A stretch of 64,000 bases of DNA from Xanthobacter flavus (GCF_017875275.1 NZ_JAGGML010000001.1:3121001-3185000), one strand, 5' to 3'. Positions 27,938 to 37,850 are shown, counted from the stretch's first letter. Program-made: numbers and translations. Notes: generated by a model from the sequence alone, not told the origin.

Positions 27938-27969
27938 AGCCCTCTCCCGGCTGCGGGAGAGGGCTTTTT
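27938..27969 (+). terminator. Rho-independent terminator after cycM
   Basis: A 12-bp perfect stem AGCCCTCTCCCG / CGGGAGAGGGCT with a GCTG loop is followed by T4-C. It lies 57 bp after the cycM stop. Confidence 0.93.
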
Positions 27970-28044
27970 CTTGTGGCGAAGCGCCTTCGCCGTTGGATGG
28001 CGTCGCCTTTCGCTGGGCTTCCACGCAATCGGTCACCCCATCCG

Positions 28045-28250
28045 CCCGTCATGCCCGGGCTTGTCCCGGAAGTCGGCTGTTTCCGACGTCCGCCCGTGAG
28101 AGCGGGACCCGCAAACATGCGGGTTCCGGGCATCCACGTCGGGCCGAAAGGGCGATGTGCGACAGCTATTCCCTGCCCAACCACGCGGATGGCCGGGACA
28201 AGCCCGGCCATGACGATGGTGACGGAATCCGCCCGGCCGGGGATGACGGT
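28045..28250. repeat. Intergenic inverted repeat (GTCATGCCCGGGCTTGTCC family)
   Basis: The left arm CGTCATGCCCGGGCTTGTCC at 28048-28067 is mirrored by GGGACAAGCCCGGCCATGAC at 28195-28214. A smaller hairpin GACCCGCA-AACA-TGCGGGTT lies between them and another partial copy is near 28231-28247. With the terminator before it, this accounts for most of the 560 bp between cycM and the peptide-binding gene. A related element is found at 37698-37800. Confidence 0.8.
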
Positions 28251-28440
28251 CACGAGGGCGGCATGACGGCGGTGTGAGACATGGGCTTGGTCTCAACGTT
28301 TCACGCCATTGTCATCCCGCCCACCCCGGCCCCTCGCCGCCGACGCCCTCTGTCGCCCGCTCTCGCCATGTTTCTGCCGTCGCGGCGGGTGCCATAATCG
28401 GCTATTCCCGGATCGAAGCGCGATCCAACCGGAGTTGCCG

Positions 28441-30357
28441 ATGCTTGCGTCCCTCGCCCGCCGCCTTGCCCTCGCCGCCGCGCTGAGCCTCGCCTTCGCG
28501 GCGCCCGGCCGCAGCGCGGAGGAGGCGAAACCGGCGCCGGACCCGGCCGCGCCCTCTCCCGCCGCCTCCACCGCCGCCGCGACGCCGGTGTTCAAGCATG
28601 GCCTGTCGCTCATGGGCGAGCCGGCCTATCCGCCCGGCTTTCCCCATTTCAAATATGTGAATCCCGGCGCCCCCAAGGGCGGCCAGCTGCGGCTTGCCGA
28701 GGACGGCACGTTCGACAGCTTCAATTTCGTGGTGCCGCGCGGCACGCCCGCCACGGGCCTCAACCTCATCTACGACACGCTCATGGCCTCGTCCTATGAC
28801 GAGGTGGCGACCGAGTACGGCCTGATCGCCGAGGGCGTGAGCCATCCGGCGGATTTCTCCTCCGTCACCTATCGGCTCCGCGCCGACGCCCGCTGGCATG
28901 ACGGCAAGCCGATCTCGCCGGAAGACGTGGTGTTCTCCTTCGAGGCGCTGACGAAGAACAACCCCAACCAGCGCTTCTATTACAGCCACGTCGTGAAAGC
29001 CGAGAAGACCGGCGAGCGGGACGTGACCTTCACATTCGACCAGGCCGGCAACCGGGAGCTCCCGCAGATCGTCGGCCAGCTGACCATCCTGCCGAAGCAC
29101 TGGTGGACCGGCACGGACGCCAATGGCAAGCCCCGCGACATCGCCCAGGGCACGCTGGAGGTGCCCCTGGGCTCGGGGGCCTACCGCATCAAGAGCTTCA
29201 TCGCCGGCCGCTCCATCACCTACGAGCGGGTGAAGGACTATTGGGCGAAGGATCTCAATGTGAATGTCGGAAAGGATAATTTCGACGAGATGCGCTACGA
29301 GTATTTCCGCGACGATACGGTGATGCTGGAAGCCTTCAAGGCCGATCAGTATGACTTCCGCGTGGAATCCTCGGCCAAGAACTGGGCGACGGCTTATGAC
29401 TTCCCCGCCCGCGCCGATGGCCGCGTGGTGCTGGAGATGTTCGAGAACCGCGCCTCGGGCGTGATGCAGGCCTTCATTCCCAACCTGCGCCGCGACAAGT
29501 TCAAGGACCCGCGCGTGCGCCGCGCGCTCAATTACGCGCTCGATTTCGAGGGCATGAACCACACACTCTTCTTCGGCCAGTACAAGCGCACCAATTCCTT
29601 CTTCTCCGGCACCGAGCTGGCCTCCTCCGGCCTGCCGCAGGGCCGTGAGCTGGAGATCCTCAATACGCTGAAGGACAAGGTGCCGCCGCAGGTGTTCACC
29701 ACCGCCTACACCAATCCCGAGAGCGGATCGGAGGAGGCGCGGCGGGCGAACCTGCGCGAGGCCGCCCGCCTGTTCAAGGAGGCCGGCTATGAGATCAAGA
29801 ACCGCAAGCTGGTGAACGCGAAGGGCGAGCCCTTCACCATCGAGTTCCTGCTCTCCAGCCCCGCCATGGAGCGCGTCGCGGTGTTCTACCGCCCGGCGCT
29901 GGAGCGCCTCGGCATCGAGGTGAGCATACGCATGGTGGATACCTCGCAATACATCAACCGCGTGCGCTCGCGCGACTACGACATGATCGTCTCCGGCTGG
30001 GGCCAGTCGCTCTCGCCGGGCAACGAGCAGCGCGAATATTGGGGCTCGGAGGCGGCCGACCGCGAAGGCTCGCGCAACCTCGCCGGCATCAAGGACCCGG
30101 CGGTGGACGCGCTGATCGAGAAGGTGATCTACGCCTCCGACCGCGCCGACCTCGTGGCCGCCACCCACGCCCTCGACCGCGTGCTGCTGTGGAACGAATA
30201 CGTCATCCCCGCCTGGGGGCTGAACTATACCCGCACTGCCCGCTGGGACCGCTTCGCCCATCCCGCGCAATTGCCCACCTATTCCTACGCCTTCCCGGAC
30301 ATCTGGTGGTTCGACCCGGCCAAGGCGTCGAAGGCCGGCGGGGGAGCGGCCAAATGA
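28441..30357 (+). CDS. Extracellular solute-binding protein family 5 (YejA-like), first copy
   Basis: This 638-residue periplasmic protein has a Sec signal peptide (residues 1-25, ending near GRSAEEA) and then an Ala/Pro-rich spacer. The family 5 fold begins HGLSLMGEPAYPPGFPHFKY. The motif LRLAEDGTFDSFN-like start and the SAKNWATAYDFPA region match the YejA/microcin C-type group, which binds oligopeptides or related compounds. The ATG at 28441 is chosen because the signal peptide begins there. It overlaps the second copy by 4 bp. Confidence 0.92.
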   Translation: MLASLARRLALAAALSLAFAAPGRSAEEAKPAPDPAAPSPAASTAAATPVFKHGLSLMGEPAYPPGFPHFKYVNPGAPKGGQLRLAEDGTFDSFNFVVPRGTPATGLNLIYDTLMASSYDEVATEYGLIAEGVSHPADFSSVTYRLRADARWHDGKPISPEDVVFSFEALTKNNPNQRFYYSHVVKAEKTGERDVTFTFDQAGNRELPQIVGQLTILPKHWWTGTDANGKPRDIAQGTLEVPLGSGAYRIKSFIAGRSITYERVKDYWAKDLNVNVGKDNFDEMRYEYFRDDTVMLEAFKADQYDFRVESSAKNWATAYDFPARADGRVVLEMFENRASGVMQAFIPNLRRDKFKDPRVRRALNYALDFEGMNHTLFFGQYKRTNSFFSGTELASSGLPQGRELEILNTLKDKVPPQVFTTAYTNPESGSEEARRANLREAARLFKEAGYEIKNRKLVNAKGEPFTIEFLLSSPAMERVAVFYRPALERLGIEVSIRMVDTSQYINRVRSRDYDMIVSGWGQSLSPGNEQREYWGSEAADREGSRNLAGIKDPAVDALIEKVIYASDRADLVAATHALDRVLLWNEYVIPAWGLNYTRTARWDRFAHPAQLPTYSYAFPDIWWFDPAKASKAGGGAAK

Positions 30358-32249
30358 GCCTGACGCGCCGCGACCTGCTGGCCTCCTCGCTCGCTTCCTC
30401 CTGCGCCCTCATGCTGCCCGCGCTGGCGCGCGCACAGGGCATGCCCTCCGCGGCGGAATCCACCGCGACCGAGGGCGGCGTCTCTGCCGGCGCGGTGGAG
30501 CGGCACGGCCTCTCCTTCTTCGGCGATCTCAGATATCCGCCGAATTTCACCCATTTCGATTATGTGAACCCGGACGCGCCCAAGGGCGGGCCGTTCTCCC
30601 AGCTCGGCCGCGCCACCTTCTACAATCAGGCGCTCACCACCTTCGACACGCTGAACCCCTACAACCAGCGGGGCAACGGCGCGCAGGGCGTCGAGCTGAT
30701 CTACGACACGCTGATGGCCGCCGCCGGCGACGAGAAGAGCGCCATGTACGGGCGATTGGCCTCGTCCGTGGTGATTTCGGACGAGGGCCTGACGTACCGC
30801 TTCAAGCTGAGGCGCGAGGCGCGCTTCCATGACGGCACGCCGCTCACCTCGGCGGACGTGGTGGCGACCTTCGAGGCCTTCAAGGCGGAGGGCTACGAGA
30901 CCATCCGCATGGCGCTGCGCGATGTCACCTCCTTCGAGGCGGACGGGCCGAACGAGGTGGTGTTCCGCTTCCGGCCCGGCCGCGCGCGGGACGTGCCGCT
31001 CACCGTTTCCGGCCTGCCCATCTTCTCCAAGGCGTTCCTGGCGAAGCACCCGTTCGGCCAGTCCTCGCTGGAGGTGCCGCTGGGCTCGGGGCCGTACCGC
31101 ATCGTCCGCTTCGAGCAGGGGCGCTACATCGAATACGCCCGCGTGCCCGATTACTGGGGTCGCGATTTGCCGGTGATGAAGGGGCGCTTCAATTTCGATC
31201 AGGTGCGCTACGAATATTTCCGCGACCGGGTGGCCGGCCTCGAGGGCTTCAAGGCCAAGGCCTATCTCTTCCGCGAGGAGTTCACCGCGCGCGAATGGGC
31301 CACCGGCTACGATTTTCCCGCCGTGCGCGAGGGGCGGGTGAAGATCGATACCCTCACCGACGAGAGCTTCTCCGGCGTGCAGGGCTGGTTCTTCAACACC
31401 CGCCGTCCGAAATTCTTCGACCGCCGCGTGCGCGAGGCCATCGGGCTCCTGTTCGATTTCGACTGGACCCGCAAGAACCTGATGTACGACAGCTACAACC
31501 GCACCGTCTCCTTCTTCCAGAATTCGGAGATGATGGCCCAGGGCCTGCCCTCCCCGGCGGAGCTGAAGCTGCTCGACCCGTATCGCGACCGCCTGCCGGA
31601 GGAAGTCTTCGGCGAGCCCTATGTGCCGCCCGCCTCCGACGGCTCCGGCGAGGACCGGAACCTGCGCCGGCTGGCCCTGAACCTCCTCAAGGAGGCGGGC
31701 TACACCGTGCAGCAGGGCAAACTGGTGGATGCGAAAGGCGAGGCCTTCACCATCGAGTTCCTCGACAGCGACGGCAGCATGGAGCGGCACACCGCCCGCT
31801 TCATCGGCCATCTGAAGAAGGTGGGCATCGATGCCTCCTTCCGCATCGTGGACCCGGCGCAGTTCCAGCAGAGGCTGCAGAATTTCGACTTCGACCTCGT
31901 GGTGCGCCGCTACAGCTTCGCGCCCTATCCCGGCGACGAGCTGCGCGCCTATTTCTCCACCGAGGCGGCGCGCACGCGCGGCTCCTACAATGTGGCGGGC
32001 ATCGCCGACCCGGCGGTGGATGGCCTCATCAACGATGCGCTGGCCGCCGCCGACGCGGCCGCCCTCGTCACCGCCTGCCGCGCGCTGGATCGGGTGCTGC
32101 GGGCGGGGCGCTACTGGATTCCCCAGTGGTATTCGGGCCAGAACCGCATCGCCTACTGGAACCAGTTCGCGCGGCCGGCGGTGAAGCCGCGCTACGAGCT
32201 GGGCGTGCTCGACACCTGGTGGAGCACCGGCACCGAGCCTGCCCGCTGA
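30354..32249 (+). CDS. Extracellular solute-binding protein family 5 (YejA-like), second copy
   Basis: A 631-residue paralogue of the preceding gene, joined by an ATGA overlap. It carries a twin-arginine signal, MSLTRRDLLASSLASSCALM, so it is exported by Tat while its neighbour uses Sec. The mature part begins HGLSFFGDLRYPPNFTHFDY and shares the block order of the first copy throughout. Two binding proteins for one permease pair suggest a widened ligand range. YejB follows after 103 bp. Confidence 0.92.
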   Translation: MSLTRRDLLASSLASSCALMLPALARAQGMPSAAESTATEGGVSAGAVERHGLSFFGDLRYPPNFTHFDYVNPDAPKGGPFSQLGRATFYNQALTTFDTLNPYNQRGNGAQGVELIYDTLMAAAGDEKSAMYGRLASSVVISDEGLTYRFKLRREARFHDGTPLTSADVVATFEAFKAEGYETIRMALRDVTSFEADGPNEVVFRFRPGRARDVPLTVSGLPIFSKAFLAKHPFGQSSLEVPLGSGPYRIVRFEQGRYIEYARVPDYWGRDLPVMKGRFNFDQVRYEYFRDRVAGLEGFKAKAYLFREEFTAREWATGYDFPAVREGRVKIDTLTDESFSGVQGWFFNTRRPKFFDRRVREAIGLLFDFDWTRKNLMYDSYNRTVSFFQNSEMMAQGLPSPAELKLLDPYRDRLPEEVFGEPYVPPASDGSGEDRNLRRLALNLLKEAGYTVQQGKLVDAKGEAFTIEFLDSDGSMERHTARFIGHLKKVGIDASFRIVDPAQFQQRLQNFDFDLVVRRYSFAPYPGDELRAYFSTEAARTRGSYNVAGIADPAVDGLINDALAAADAAALVTACRALDRVLRAGRYWIPQWYSGQNRIAYWNQFARPAVKPRYELGVLDTWWSTGTEPAR

Positions 32250-32352
32250 GGGTGAGGGGCGCCCCGCCATATGGATGAATCTTCATGTGAAGCGGCAACC
32301 TTTTCCCGCCAATATGGTCTAGCCTGAACGAAGTGCCGCAACGGGACGCCTG

Positions 32353-33465
32353 ATGCTCGCCTACATCGTCCGCCGTATCGCCCTCATGGTGCCGACCATT
32401 CTCGGCATCATGCTGGTGTCGTTCGTGGTCATCCAGTTCGCCCCCGGCGGGCCGGTGGAGCGCGTGATCGCGCAGCTCACCGGCGAGGATGTCTCCGCCA
32501 CCCAGCGCGTGTCCGGCGGCGGCGGCGACTTCAGCGGGGCGGGCGCGGCGGCGCAGGCGGGGGCGGCGGCGGACATGTCGTCCAAATATCGCGGCGCGCA
32601 GGGGCTCGACCCGGCCTTCATCAAGGAGCTGGAGAAGCAGTTCGGCTTCGACAAGCCGCCCCACGAGCGCTTCCTGAAGATGATCACGGACTATGCCACC
32701 TTCAATTTCGGCAAGTCCTATTTCCGCGACATCTCGGTGCTGGAGCTGATCGGCGAGAAGATGCCGGTGTCCATCTCGCTCGGCCTGTGGATGACGCTCA
32801 TCACCTACCTCATCTCGATCCCGCTCGGCATCGCCAAGGCCATGCGCGACGGCTCGCGCTTCGATGTGTGGACCTCGGCCGTCATCATCGTCGGCTATGC
32901 CATTCCCTCCTTCCTGTTCGCCATCCTGCTCATCATCCTGTTCGCCGGCGGCTCCTTCCTCGATCTCTTCCCGCTGCGCGGCCTCACCTCCGAGAATTTC
33001 TGGCAGATGAGCTGGCCGGAGCGCATCGTCGATTATTTCTGGCATCTGGCGCTGCCGCTCACCTCCATGGTGCTCGGCGCCTTCGCCACCATGACGCTGC
33101 TGACCAAGAACTCGTTCCTGGAGGAGATCCGCAAGCAGTACGTCACCACGGCGCGGATGAAGGGGCTCTCGGAAAGCCGGGTGCTCTACGGCCATGTGTT
33201 CCGCAACGCCATGCTCATCGTCATCGCCGGCTTCCCGAGCGCCTTCATCGCCGCCTTCTTCTCCGGCTCGCTCCTGATCGAGACCATCTTCTCGCTGGAC
33301 GGCCTCGGCCTGCTCGGCTTCGAGAGCGTGCTCAACCGCGACTATCCGGTGGTGTTCGCCACCCTCTACATCTTCTCGCTGGCGGGCCTCATCGTCGGCC
33401 TCATCTCGGACCTCACCTACATGCTGGTCGATCCCAGGATCGACTTCGAGACGCGGGAGGTCTGA
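32353..33465 (+). CDS. yejB: Peptide ABC transporter permease YejB
   Basis: A 370-residue oligopeptide-type permease with an N-terminal helix (about 8-28) and a large periplasmic segment. Five more helices follow, with the EAA motif around YVTTARMKGLSESRVLYGHVFRNA. A Gly/Ala-rich insertion (SGGGGDFSGAGAAAQAGAAA) lies near residue 55-75. It pairs with yejE 3 bp downstream. Confidence 0.95.
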   Translation: MLAYIVRRIALMVPTILGIMLVSFVVIQFAPGGPVERVIAQLTGEDVSATQRVSGGGGDFSGAGAAAQAGAAADMSSKYRGAQGLDPAFIKELEKQFGFDKPPHERFLKMITDYATFNFGKSYFRDISVLELIGEKMPVSISLGLWMTLITYLISIPLGIAKAMRDGSRFDVWTSAVIIVGYAIPSFLFAILLIILFAGGSFLDLFPLRGLTSENFWQMSWPERIVDYFWHLALPLTSMVLGAFATMTLLTKNSFLEEIRKQYVTTARMKGLSESRVLYGHVFRNAMLIVIAGFPSAFIAAFFSGSLLIETIFSLDGLGLLGFESVLNRDYPVVFATLYIFSLAGLIVGLISDLTYMLVDPRIDFETREV

Positions 33466-33468
33466 GCC

Positions 33469-34677
33469 ATGGATGCCGTTCCCGTGCTCCAGCCCGGCGC
33501 GCCCACCGACGTGCCCGCCGCCCGCGACACCGCCCACGGCGCGCTGCCGCCCCCCGGCGAGGGCCGGCCGAAAGGGCGGTTCGCCCTTTCTCCGCTCAAC
33601 CGGCGGCGGCTCGCCAATTTCCGCGGCAACGGGCGCGGCTATTGGGCCTTCGTCGTCTTCATGGTGCTGTTCGTGCTCAGCCTCGGCGCCGAATTCATCG
33701 CCAACGACAAGCCCATCCTCGTCTCCTATGACGGCGGCTATTACTTCCCCGTGGTGAAGGCCTATCCGGAGACGGCGTTCGGCGGCGATTTCGAGACCGA
33801 TGCGGACTATCGCGACCCCTTCCTCCAGAAGCTGATCGCCGAGAAGGGCGGCTGGATGGTGTGGCCCCCCATCCGCTTCTCCTATTCCACCCACAATCTG
33901 GACCTGCCCACCCCCGCACCCTCGCCGCCCACCTGGATGCTCACCGAAGAGCAATGCAAGGCGGCGGCGGAGAAGAAGGGCGTCTCCGGCTGCGCCGGCC
34001 TTGAGATGAACTGGCTCGGCACCGACGACCAGGGCCGCGACGTGGTGGCCCGGCTCATCTACGGATTCCGCATCTCGGTGCTGTTCGGCCTCGCGCTGAC
34101 CATCGTCTCGTCCGTGGTGGGCGTGGCGGCGGGCGCGGTGCAGGGCTATTTCGGCGGCTGGGTGGACCTGCTGTTCCAGCGCTTCATCGAGATCTGGACA
34201 GCCATTCCCTCGCTCTATCTGCTGCTCATCATCTCCTCGGTGCTGGTGCCGGGCTTCTGGGTGCTGCTGGGCATCCTGCTCCTGTTCTCCTGGGTGTCGC
34301 TGGTGGGGCTGGTGCGCGCCGAATTCCTGCGCGCGCGCAATTTCGAATACGTGCAGGCGGCGCGGGCGCTGGGGGTCGGCAATCTCACCATCATGACGCG
34401 GCACATGCTGCCCAACGCCATGGTGGCGACGCTGACCATGCTGCCCTTCATCCTCTCCTCTTCGGTGATGACGCTGACGGCGCTGGACTTCCTCGGCTTC
34501 GGCCTGCCCCCCGGCTCGCCCTCGCTGGGCGAGATGCTGTCGCAGGGCAAGAACAACATTCAGGCCCCCTGGCTGGGCCTCACCGGCTTCTTCACCGTGG
34601 CGGTGATGCTGAGCCTCCTCATCTTCATCGGCGAGGCGGTGCGCGACGCCTTCGACCCGCGCAAGACGTTCGGGTGA
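33469..34677 (+). CDS. yejE: Peptide ABC transporter permease YejE
   Basis: A 402-residue second permease. A Pro-rich cytosolic leader of about 35 residues is longer than usual. The OppC-type N-terminal helix near 62-80, the GTDDQGRDVVARLIYG motif and the EAA loop (VQAARALGVGNLTIMTRHMLPN) are clear. Its partner ATPase gene yejF is displaced from it by the toxin-antitoxin pair. Confidence 0.95.
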   Translation: MDAVPVLQPGAPTDVPAARDTAHGALPPPGEGRPKGRFALSPLNRRRLANFRGNGRGYWAFVVFMVLFVLSLGAEFIANDKPILVSYDGGYYFPVVKAYPETAFGGDFETDADYRDPFLQKLIAEKGGWMVWPPIRFSYSTHNLDLPTPAPSPPTWMLTEEQCKAAAEKKGVSGCAGLEMNWLGTDDQGRDVVARLIYGFRISVLFGLALTIVSSVVGVAAGAVQGYFGGWVDLLFQRFIEIWTAIPSLYLLLIISSVLVPGFWVLLGILLLFSWVSLVGLVRAEFLRARNFEYVQAARALGVGNLTIMTRHMLPNAMVATLTMLPFILSSSVMTLTALDFLGFGLPPGSPSLGEMLSQGKNNIQAPWLGLTGFFTVAVMLSLLIFIGEAVRDAFDPRKTFG

Positions 34678-34717
34678 GGGGCGGGTGTGGTAGGATGAAT
34701 GCGCGAGGTTGGCTGAG

Positions 34718-34948
34718 ATGAACAGGATCGTGCGCCAGAACTACCCGGTGGAAAAGCTGCCCGAGGATTTGCGGGACGGGATCACGCATGCGTCCGTCAC
34801 GGTGTCTCTGGAAGAGGAAGCGCCTGATATCTCTCCGGCCGCAGGTCATTTCACGCGGTGGAAGCATTTGCGCCGGACGGAGTTCCTGACGACCGACGAG
34901 ATCGTCGATCATGTCCGGGCGCTGCGGGACGAATGGGATCGTCGATGA
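34718..34948 (+). CDS. Putative antitoxin paired with PIN toxin
   Basis: This 76-residue protein starts MNRIVRQNYPVEKLPEDLRD and ends with a Trp/Asp-rich helix (VRALRDEWDRR). Proteins with this beginning are found directly upstream of PIN-domain toxins in alphaproteobacteria, which supports an antitoxin role. It has no obvious AbrB or RHH motif, so the DNA-binding class is unclear. A TTG three codons upstream is an alternative start. It overlaps the toxin gene by 4 bp and sits 40 bp after yejE. Confidence 0.75.
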   Translation: MNRIVRQNYPVEKLPEDLRDGITHASVTVSLEEEAPDISPAAGHFTRWKHLRRTEFLTTDEIVDHVRALRDEWDRR

Positions 34949-35394
34949 CGGTGCCTCGCGTCAATCTCGACACGATTGTTTTCATCACCGCCATGGAGCA
35001 GGCAGGCGCGCGATCCGACCATGCGTGGTGGGTTTTGTCGTCCCTTGAGGAGGGTGAGTTCGTTGGTGTCACCAGCGAACTGACCTTGTCCGAGGTGCTG
35101 GTGAAACCCCTGGAGCGTGGAGCCGACGCTGTGGTCGAAGCCTATCAGGGCATGATCGCGCCCTCCGTCGGCTTCGATGTGAGTCCGGTCGACCGGGCTG
35201 TTCTGGTCGCCGCCGCGCGGCTTCGTGCCGGCCGCGCCTCCCTCAAGCTGCCGGACGCGATCCATGTCGCGACGGCGCAACTGGGGGGCTGTGGGTTCTT
35301 TGTTTCTGCTGACGAGCGGATCGCCGTGCCGACTGGCATGGCGCGACTGCCTCTTTCTCCCTTCACCGTGGACGACATCGTCAATCCCAAATGA
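34945..35394 (+). CDS. PIN-domain ribonuclease toxin (VapC-like)
   Basis: A 149-residue PIN protein with the four acidic metal-binding positions visible: Asp9 in VNLDTIVF, Glu50 in TLSEVLV, Asp104 in KLPDAIHVATA and Asp123 in SADERI. VapC-type enzymes cut RNA (often tRNA or rRNA) when freed from their antitoxin. The gene overlaps the antitoxin by ATGA upstream and yejF by ATGA downstream, so it is translationally joined to the transporter operon. Confidence 0.88.
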   Translation: MTVPRVNLDTIVFITAMEQAGARSDHAWWVLSSLEEGEFVGVTSELTLSEVLVKPLERGADAVVEAYQGMIAPSVGFDVSPVDRAVLVAAARLRAGRASLKLPDAIHVATAQLGGCGFFVSADERIAVPTGMARLPLSPFTVDDIVNPK

Positions 35395-37025
35395 CCACAC
35401 CCCTCCTCTCCGTCCGCGACCTCTCCGTCGCCTTCCGCCGCGGCGATGGCGCGCCGCCGGCTCTGGCGGTGAAGACTGTGTCGTTCGAGCTCGCCAAGGG
35501 CGAGACGCTGGCACTGGTTGGCGAATCCGGCTCCGGCAAGTCGGTCACGGCGCTGTCGGTGCTGAAGCTGCTGCCCTATCCCTCGGCGAGCCACCCCTCG
35601 GGCGAGATCCTGTTCAAGGGGCGCGACCTGCTCACCGTCCCCGAGCGGGAGTTGCGGGGCATCCGGGGCAACAACATCACCATGGTGTTCCAGGAGCCCA
35701 TGAGTTCGCTCAACCCGCTCCATTCCATCGAGCGGCAGGTGGGGGAGATGCTGATCCTCCATCGCGGCATGTCGGCCCACGCCGCCCGCGCCCGCACGCT
35801 GGAGCTGCTCGCCGAGGTGGGCATCCCCCAGCCGGAGGAGCGGCTCAACGCCTTTCCGCACCAATTGTCCGGCGGCCAGCGCCAGCGCGTGATGATCGCC
35901 ATGGCGCTCGCCAACGAGCCGGACCTGCTGATCGCCGACGAGCCCACCACGGCGCTCGATGTCACCGTGCAGGCGCAGATCCTGAAGCTTCTGAAGGAGC
36001 TTCAGGCGCGGCTCGGCATGGCCATGCTGTTCATCACCCATGACCTCGGCATCGTGCGCAAGATCGCGGACCGGGTGTGCGTGATGCAGAAGGGCGAGAT
36101 CGTGGAGCAGGGGGGGGCGGAGGCGACCTTCCTCCACCCCAAGCACCCCTACACGCAGGCGCTGCTCAAGGCCGAGCCGAAGCCGGACCCGGCCCCCATC
36201 GCCCCCGACGCACCCATCGTGGTGGAGGCGAACGACCTCAAGGTCTATTTCCCCATCAAGCGCGGCATCCTGCGCAAGACGGTGGGACACGTGAAGGCGG
36301 TGGACGGGGTCTCCGTCGCCATCCGCCGGGGCGAGACGCTGGGCGTGGTGGGGGAGAGCGGATCGGGCAAGACCACGCTCGGCCTCGCGCTGCTGCGGCT
36401 CATCTCCAGCTCCGGGCCCATCGCCTTCCTCGGCAAGCCCATCGACGGACTGAGCTTCAAGGCCATGCGGCCGCTGCGGTCCGACCTCCAGATCGTGTTC
36501 CAGGACCCCTATGGCGCGCTCTCGCCGCGCATGTCGGTGGCGGAAATCGTGGAGGAGGGGCTCCTCGTCCACCAGCGCAAGCTGTCCGCCGACGAGCGCG
36601 AGGCGCGGGTGATCGCGGCCCTCGCCGACGTGGGGCTCGATCCCGAGACGCGGCACCGCTATCCGCACGAATTTTCCGGCGGCCAGCGCCAGCGCATCTC
36701 GATTGCCCGCGCCATGGCGCTGGAGCCCTCCTTCGTGGTGCTGGACGAGCCGACGAGCGCGCTCGACATGATCGTGCAGGCGCAGATCGTCGATCTCCTG
36801 CGCGCGCTTCAGAAGAAGCGCGACCTCACCTTCATGTTCATCTCCCACGATCTGCGCGTGGTGTCCGCGCTGGCGAGCCGCATCCTCGTCATGCGCAACG
36901 GCAAGATGGTGGAGGAGGGGCCGGCGCACGACGTGTTCGAGCATCCGCGGGAGGACTACACCCGCGCTTTGTTCGCCGCCGCCTTCAACCTCGACACCGC
37001 CGGCCACGGCGTGGTGCGCCAGTGA
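35391..37025 (+). CDS. yejF: Peptide ABC transporter ATP-binding protein YejF (two nucleotide domains)
   Basis: The 544-residue protein is a fused OppD-OppF type ATPase. The first half has [18 protein letters not shown] and [10 protein letters not shown]. The second half (from about residue 280) has [18 protein letters not shown] and [10 protein letters not shown]. Each domain is complete. It powers the YejB-YejE channel. Its start overlaps the stop of the toxin gene by 4 bp and its end overlaps the Nudix gene by 4 bp. Confidence 0.96.
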   Translation: MTTPLLSVRDLSVAFRRGDGAPPALAVKTVSFELAKGETLALVGESGSGKSVTALSVLKLLPYPSASHPSGEILFKGRDLLTVPERELRGIRGNNITMVFQEPMSSLNPLHSIERQVGEMLILHRGMSAHAARARTLELLAEVGIPQPEERLNAFPHQLSGGQRQRVMIAMALANEPDLLIADEPTTALDVTVQAQILKLLKELQARLGMAMLFITHDLGIVRKIADRVCVMQKGEIVEQGGAEATFLHPKHPYTQALLKAEPKPDPAPIAPDAPIVVEANDLKVYFPIKRGILRKTVGHVKAVDGVSVAIRRGETLGVVGESGSGKTTLGLALLRLISSSGPIAFLGKPIDGLSFKAMRPLRSDLQIVFQDPYGALSPRMSVAEIVEEGLLVHQRKLSADEREARVIAALADVGLDPETRHRYPHEFSGGQRQRISIARAMALEPSFVVLDEPTSALDMIVQAQIVDLLRALQKKRDLTFMFISHDLRVVSALASRILVMRNGKMVEEGPAHDVFEHPREDYTRALFAAAFNLDTAGHGVVRQ

Positions 37026-37648
37026 CGGTGATGGAGGATCGTCCCGCCCGTGTGGACGTGGACGGGCCGGAGCTTCTGGCCAAGGGCTTCCGCCCCTATG
37101 AGCGCTACCACCTCGTCCTGCACCACGCGGACGGCACGAGCGACCGCCAAGTGCGTGACATCGTGCGCGGCGGGCGGGTGGTGGGCGTGCTGGGCTATGA
37201 TCCGGAGCGCGACCTCGTGGTGCTGATCCGCCAGTTCCGCCTCTCGGCGCACCTCGCGGGGGGCAAGGGCGATCTCATCGAGATCGTCGCCGGCATGGTG
37301 GAAAAGGGGGAAGACCCGGAAGCCGCCGCCCGGCGGGAGTGCGTGGAGGAAGCGGGCGTCGCGCCCCGCGCCCTCGTGCCCATGCTCGCCTTCACCCCCA
37401 CGCCCGGTGTGACGGACGAGATGGCGCAGCTCTACCTCGGCATCCTCGATGCGTCCGGCCTGCCCGAGCGGGCGGGATCGGCGGCGGAGACGGAGACCAC
37501 CCGCCCCTTCGCCGTGCCGGTAGACGAGGCCCTCGCCGCCATCGGCGCGGGGCGCTGCATCAACGGATTTCTTATTCTGGCGCTGCAATGGCTGGCGCTC
37601 AACCACGCCCGGCTTCCGGAGCTGATCGCGGCGGCGGAGCGGGGCTAG
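37022..37648 (+). CDS. Nudix hydrolase (ADP-ribose pyrophosphatase type)
   Basis: A 208-residue hydrolase with Nudix box GMVEKGEDPEAAARRECVEEAG. The preceding VVLIRQFR and following AFTPTPGVTDEM motifs are typical of ADP-ribose / nucleoside diphosphate sugar pyrophosphatases (NudF-like). It starts on the GTG of a GTGA overlap with yejF; an ATG three codons later is the alternative. The link with the transporter is probably positional only. Confidence 0.9.
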   Translation: MTVMEDRPARVDVDGPELLAKGFRPYERYHLVLHHADGTSDRQVRDIVRGGRVVGVLGYDPERDLVVLIRQFRLSAHLAGGKGDLIEIVAGMVEKGEDPEAAARRECVEEAGVAPRALVPMLAFTPTPGVTDEMAQLYLGILDASGLPERAGSAAETETTRPFAVPVDEALAAIGAGRCINGFLILALQWLALNHARLPELIAAAERG

Positions 37649-37697
37649 GGCGATTTTGCGCCGTCAGGGACGGGTTACTTAAGCGCTCCCTTCCCGC

Positions 37698-37800
37698 CGT
37701 CATCGCCCGGCTCGTCCGGGCGATCCACTGCGTCGCCTGAGCCATGTTCGAGAGCCGGATCCAGCCCAACCGTGGATCCCGGACAAGCCGGGGGATGACG
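37698..37800. repeat. Intergenic inverted repeat, second copy of the CGTCAT family
   Basis: CGTCATCGCCCGGCTCGTCC at 37698-37717 is mirrored by GGACAAGCCGGGGGATGACG at 37781-37800, with GGATCC-type inner arms. It lies between two convergent genes and resembles the element near 28 kb. Confidence 0.75.
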
Positions 37801-37850
37801 CAGTGACATGGGGAGCAGGCGCTTTGGCCTGCCGTCCCCGTCCTTACCCC

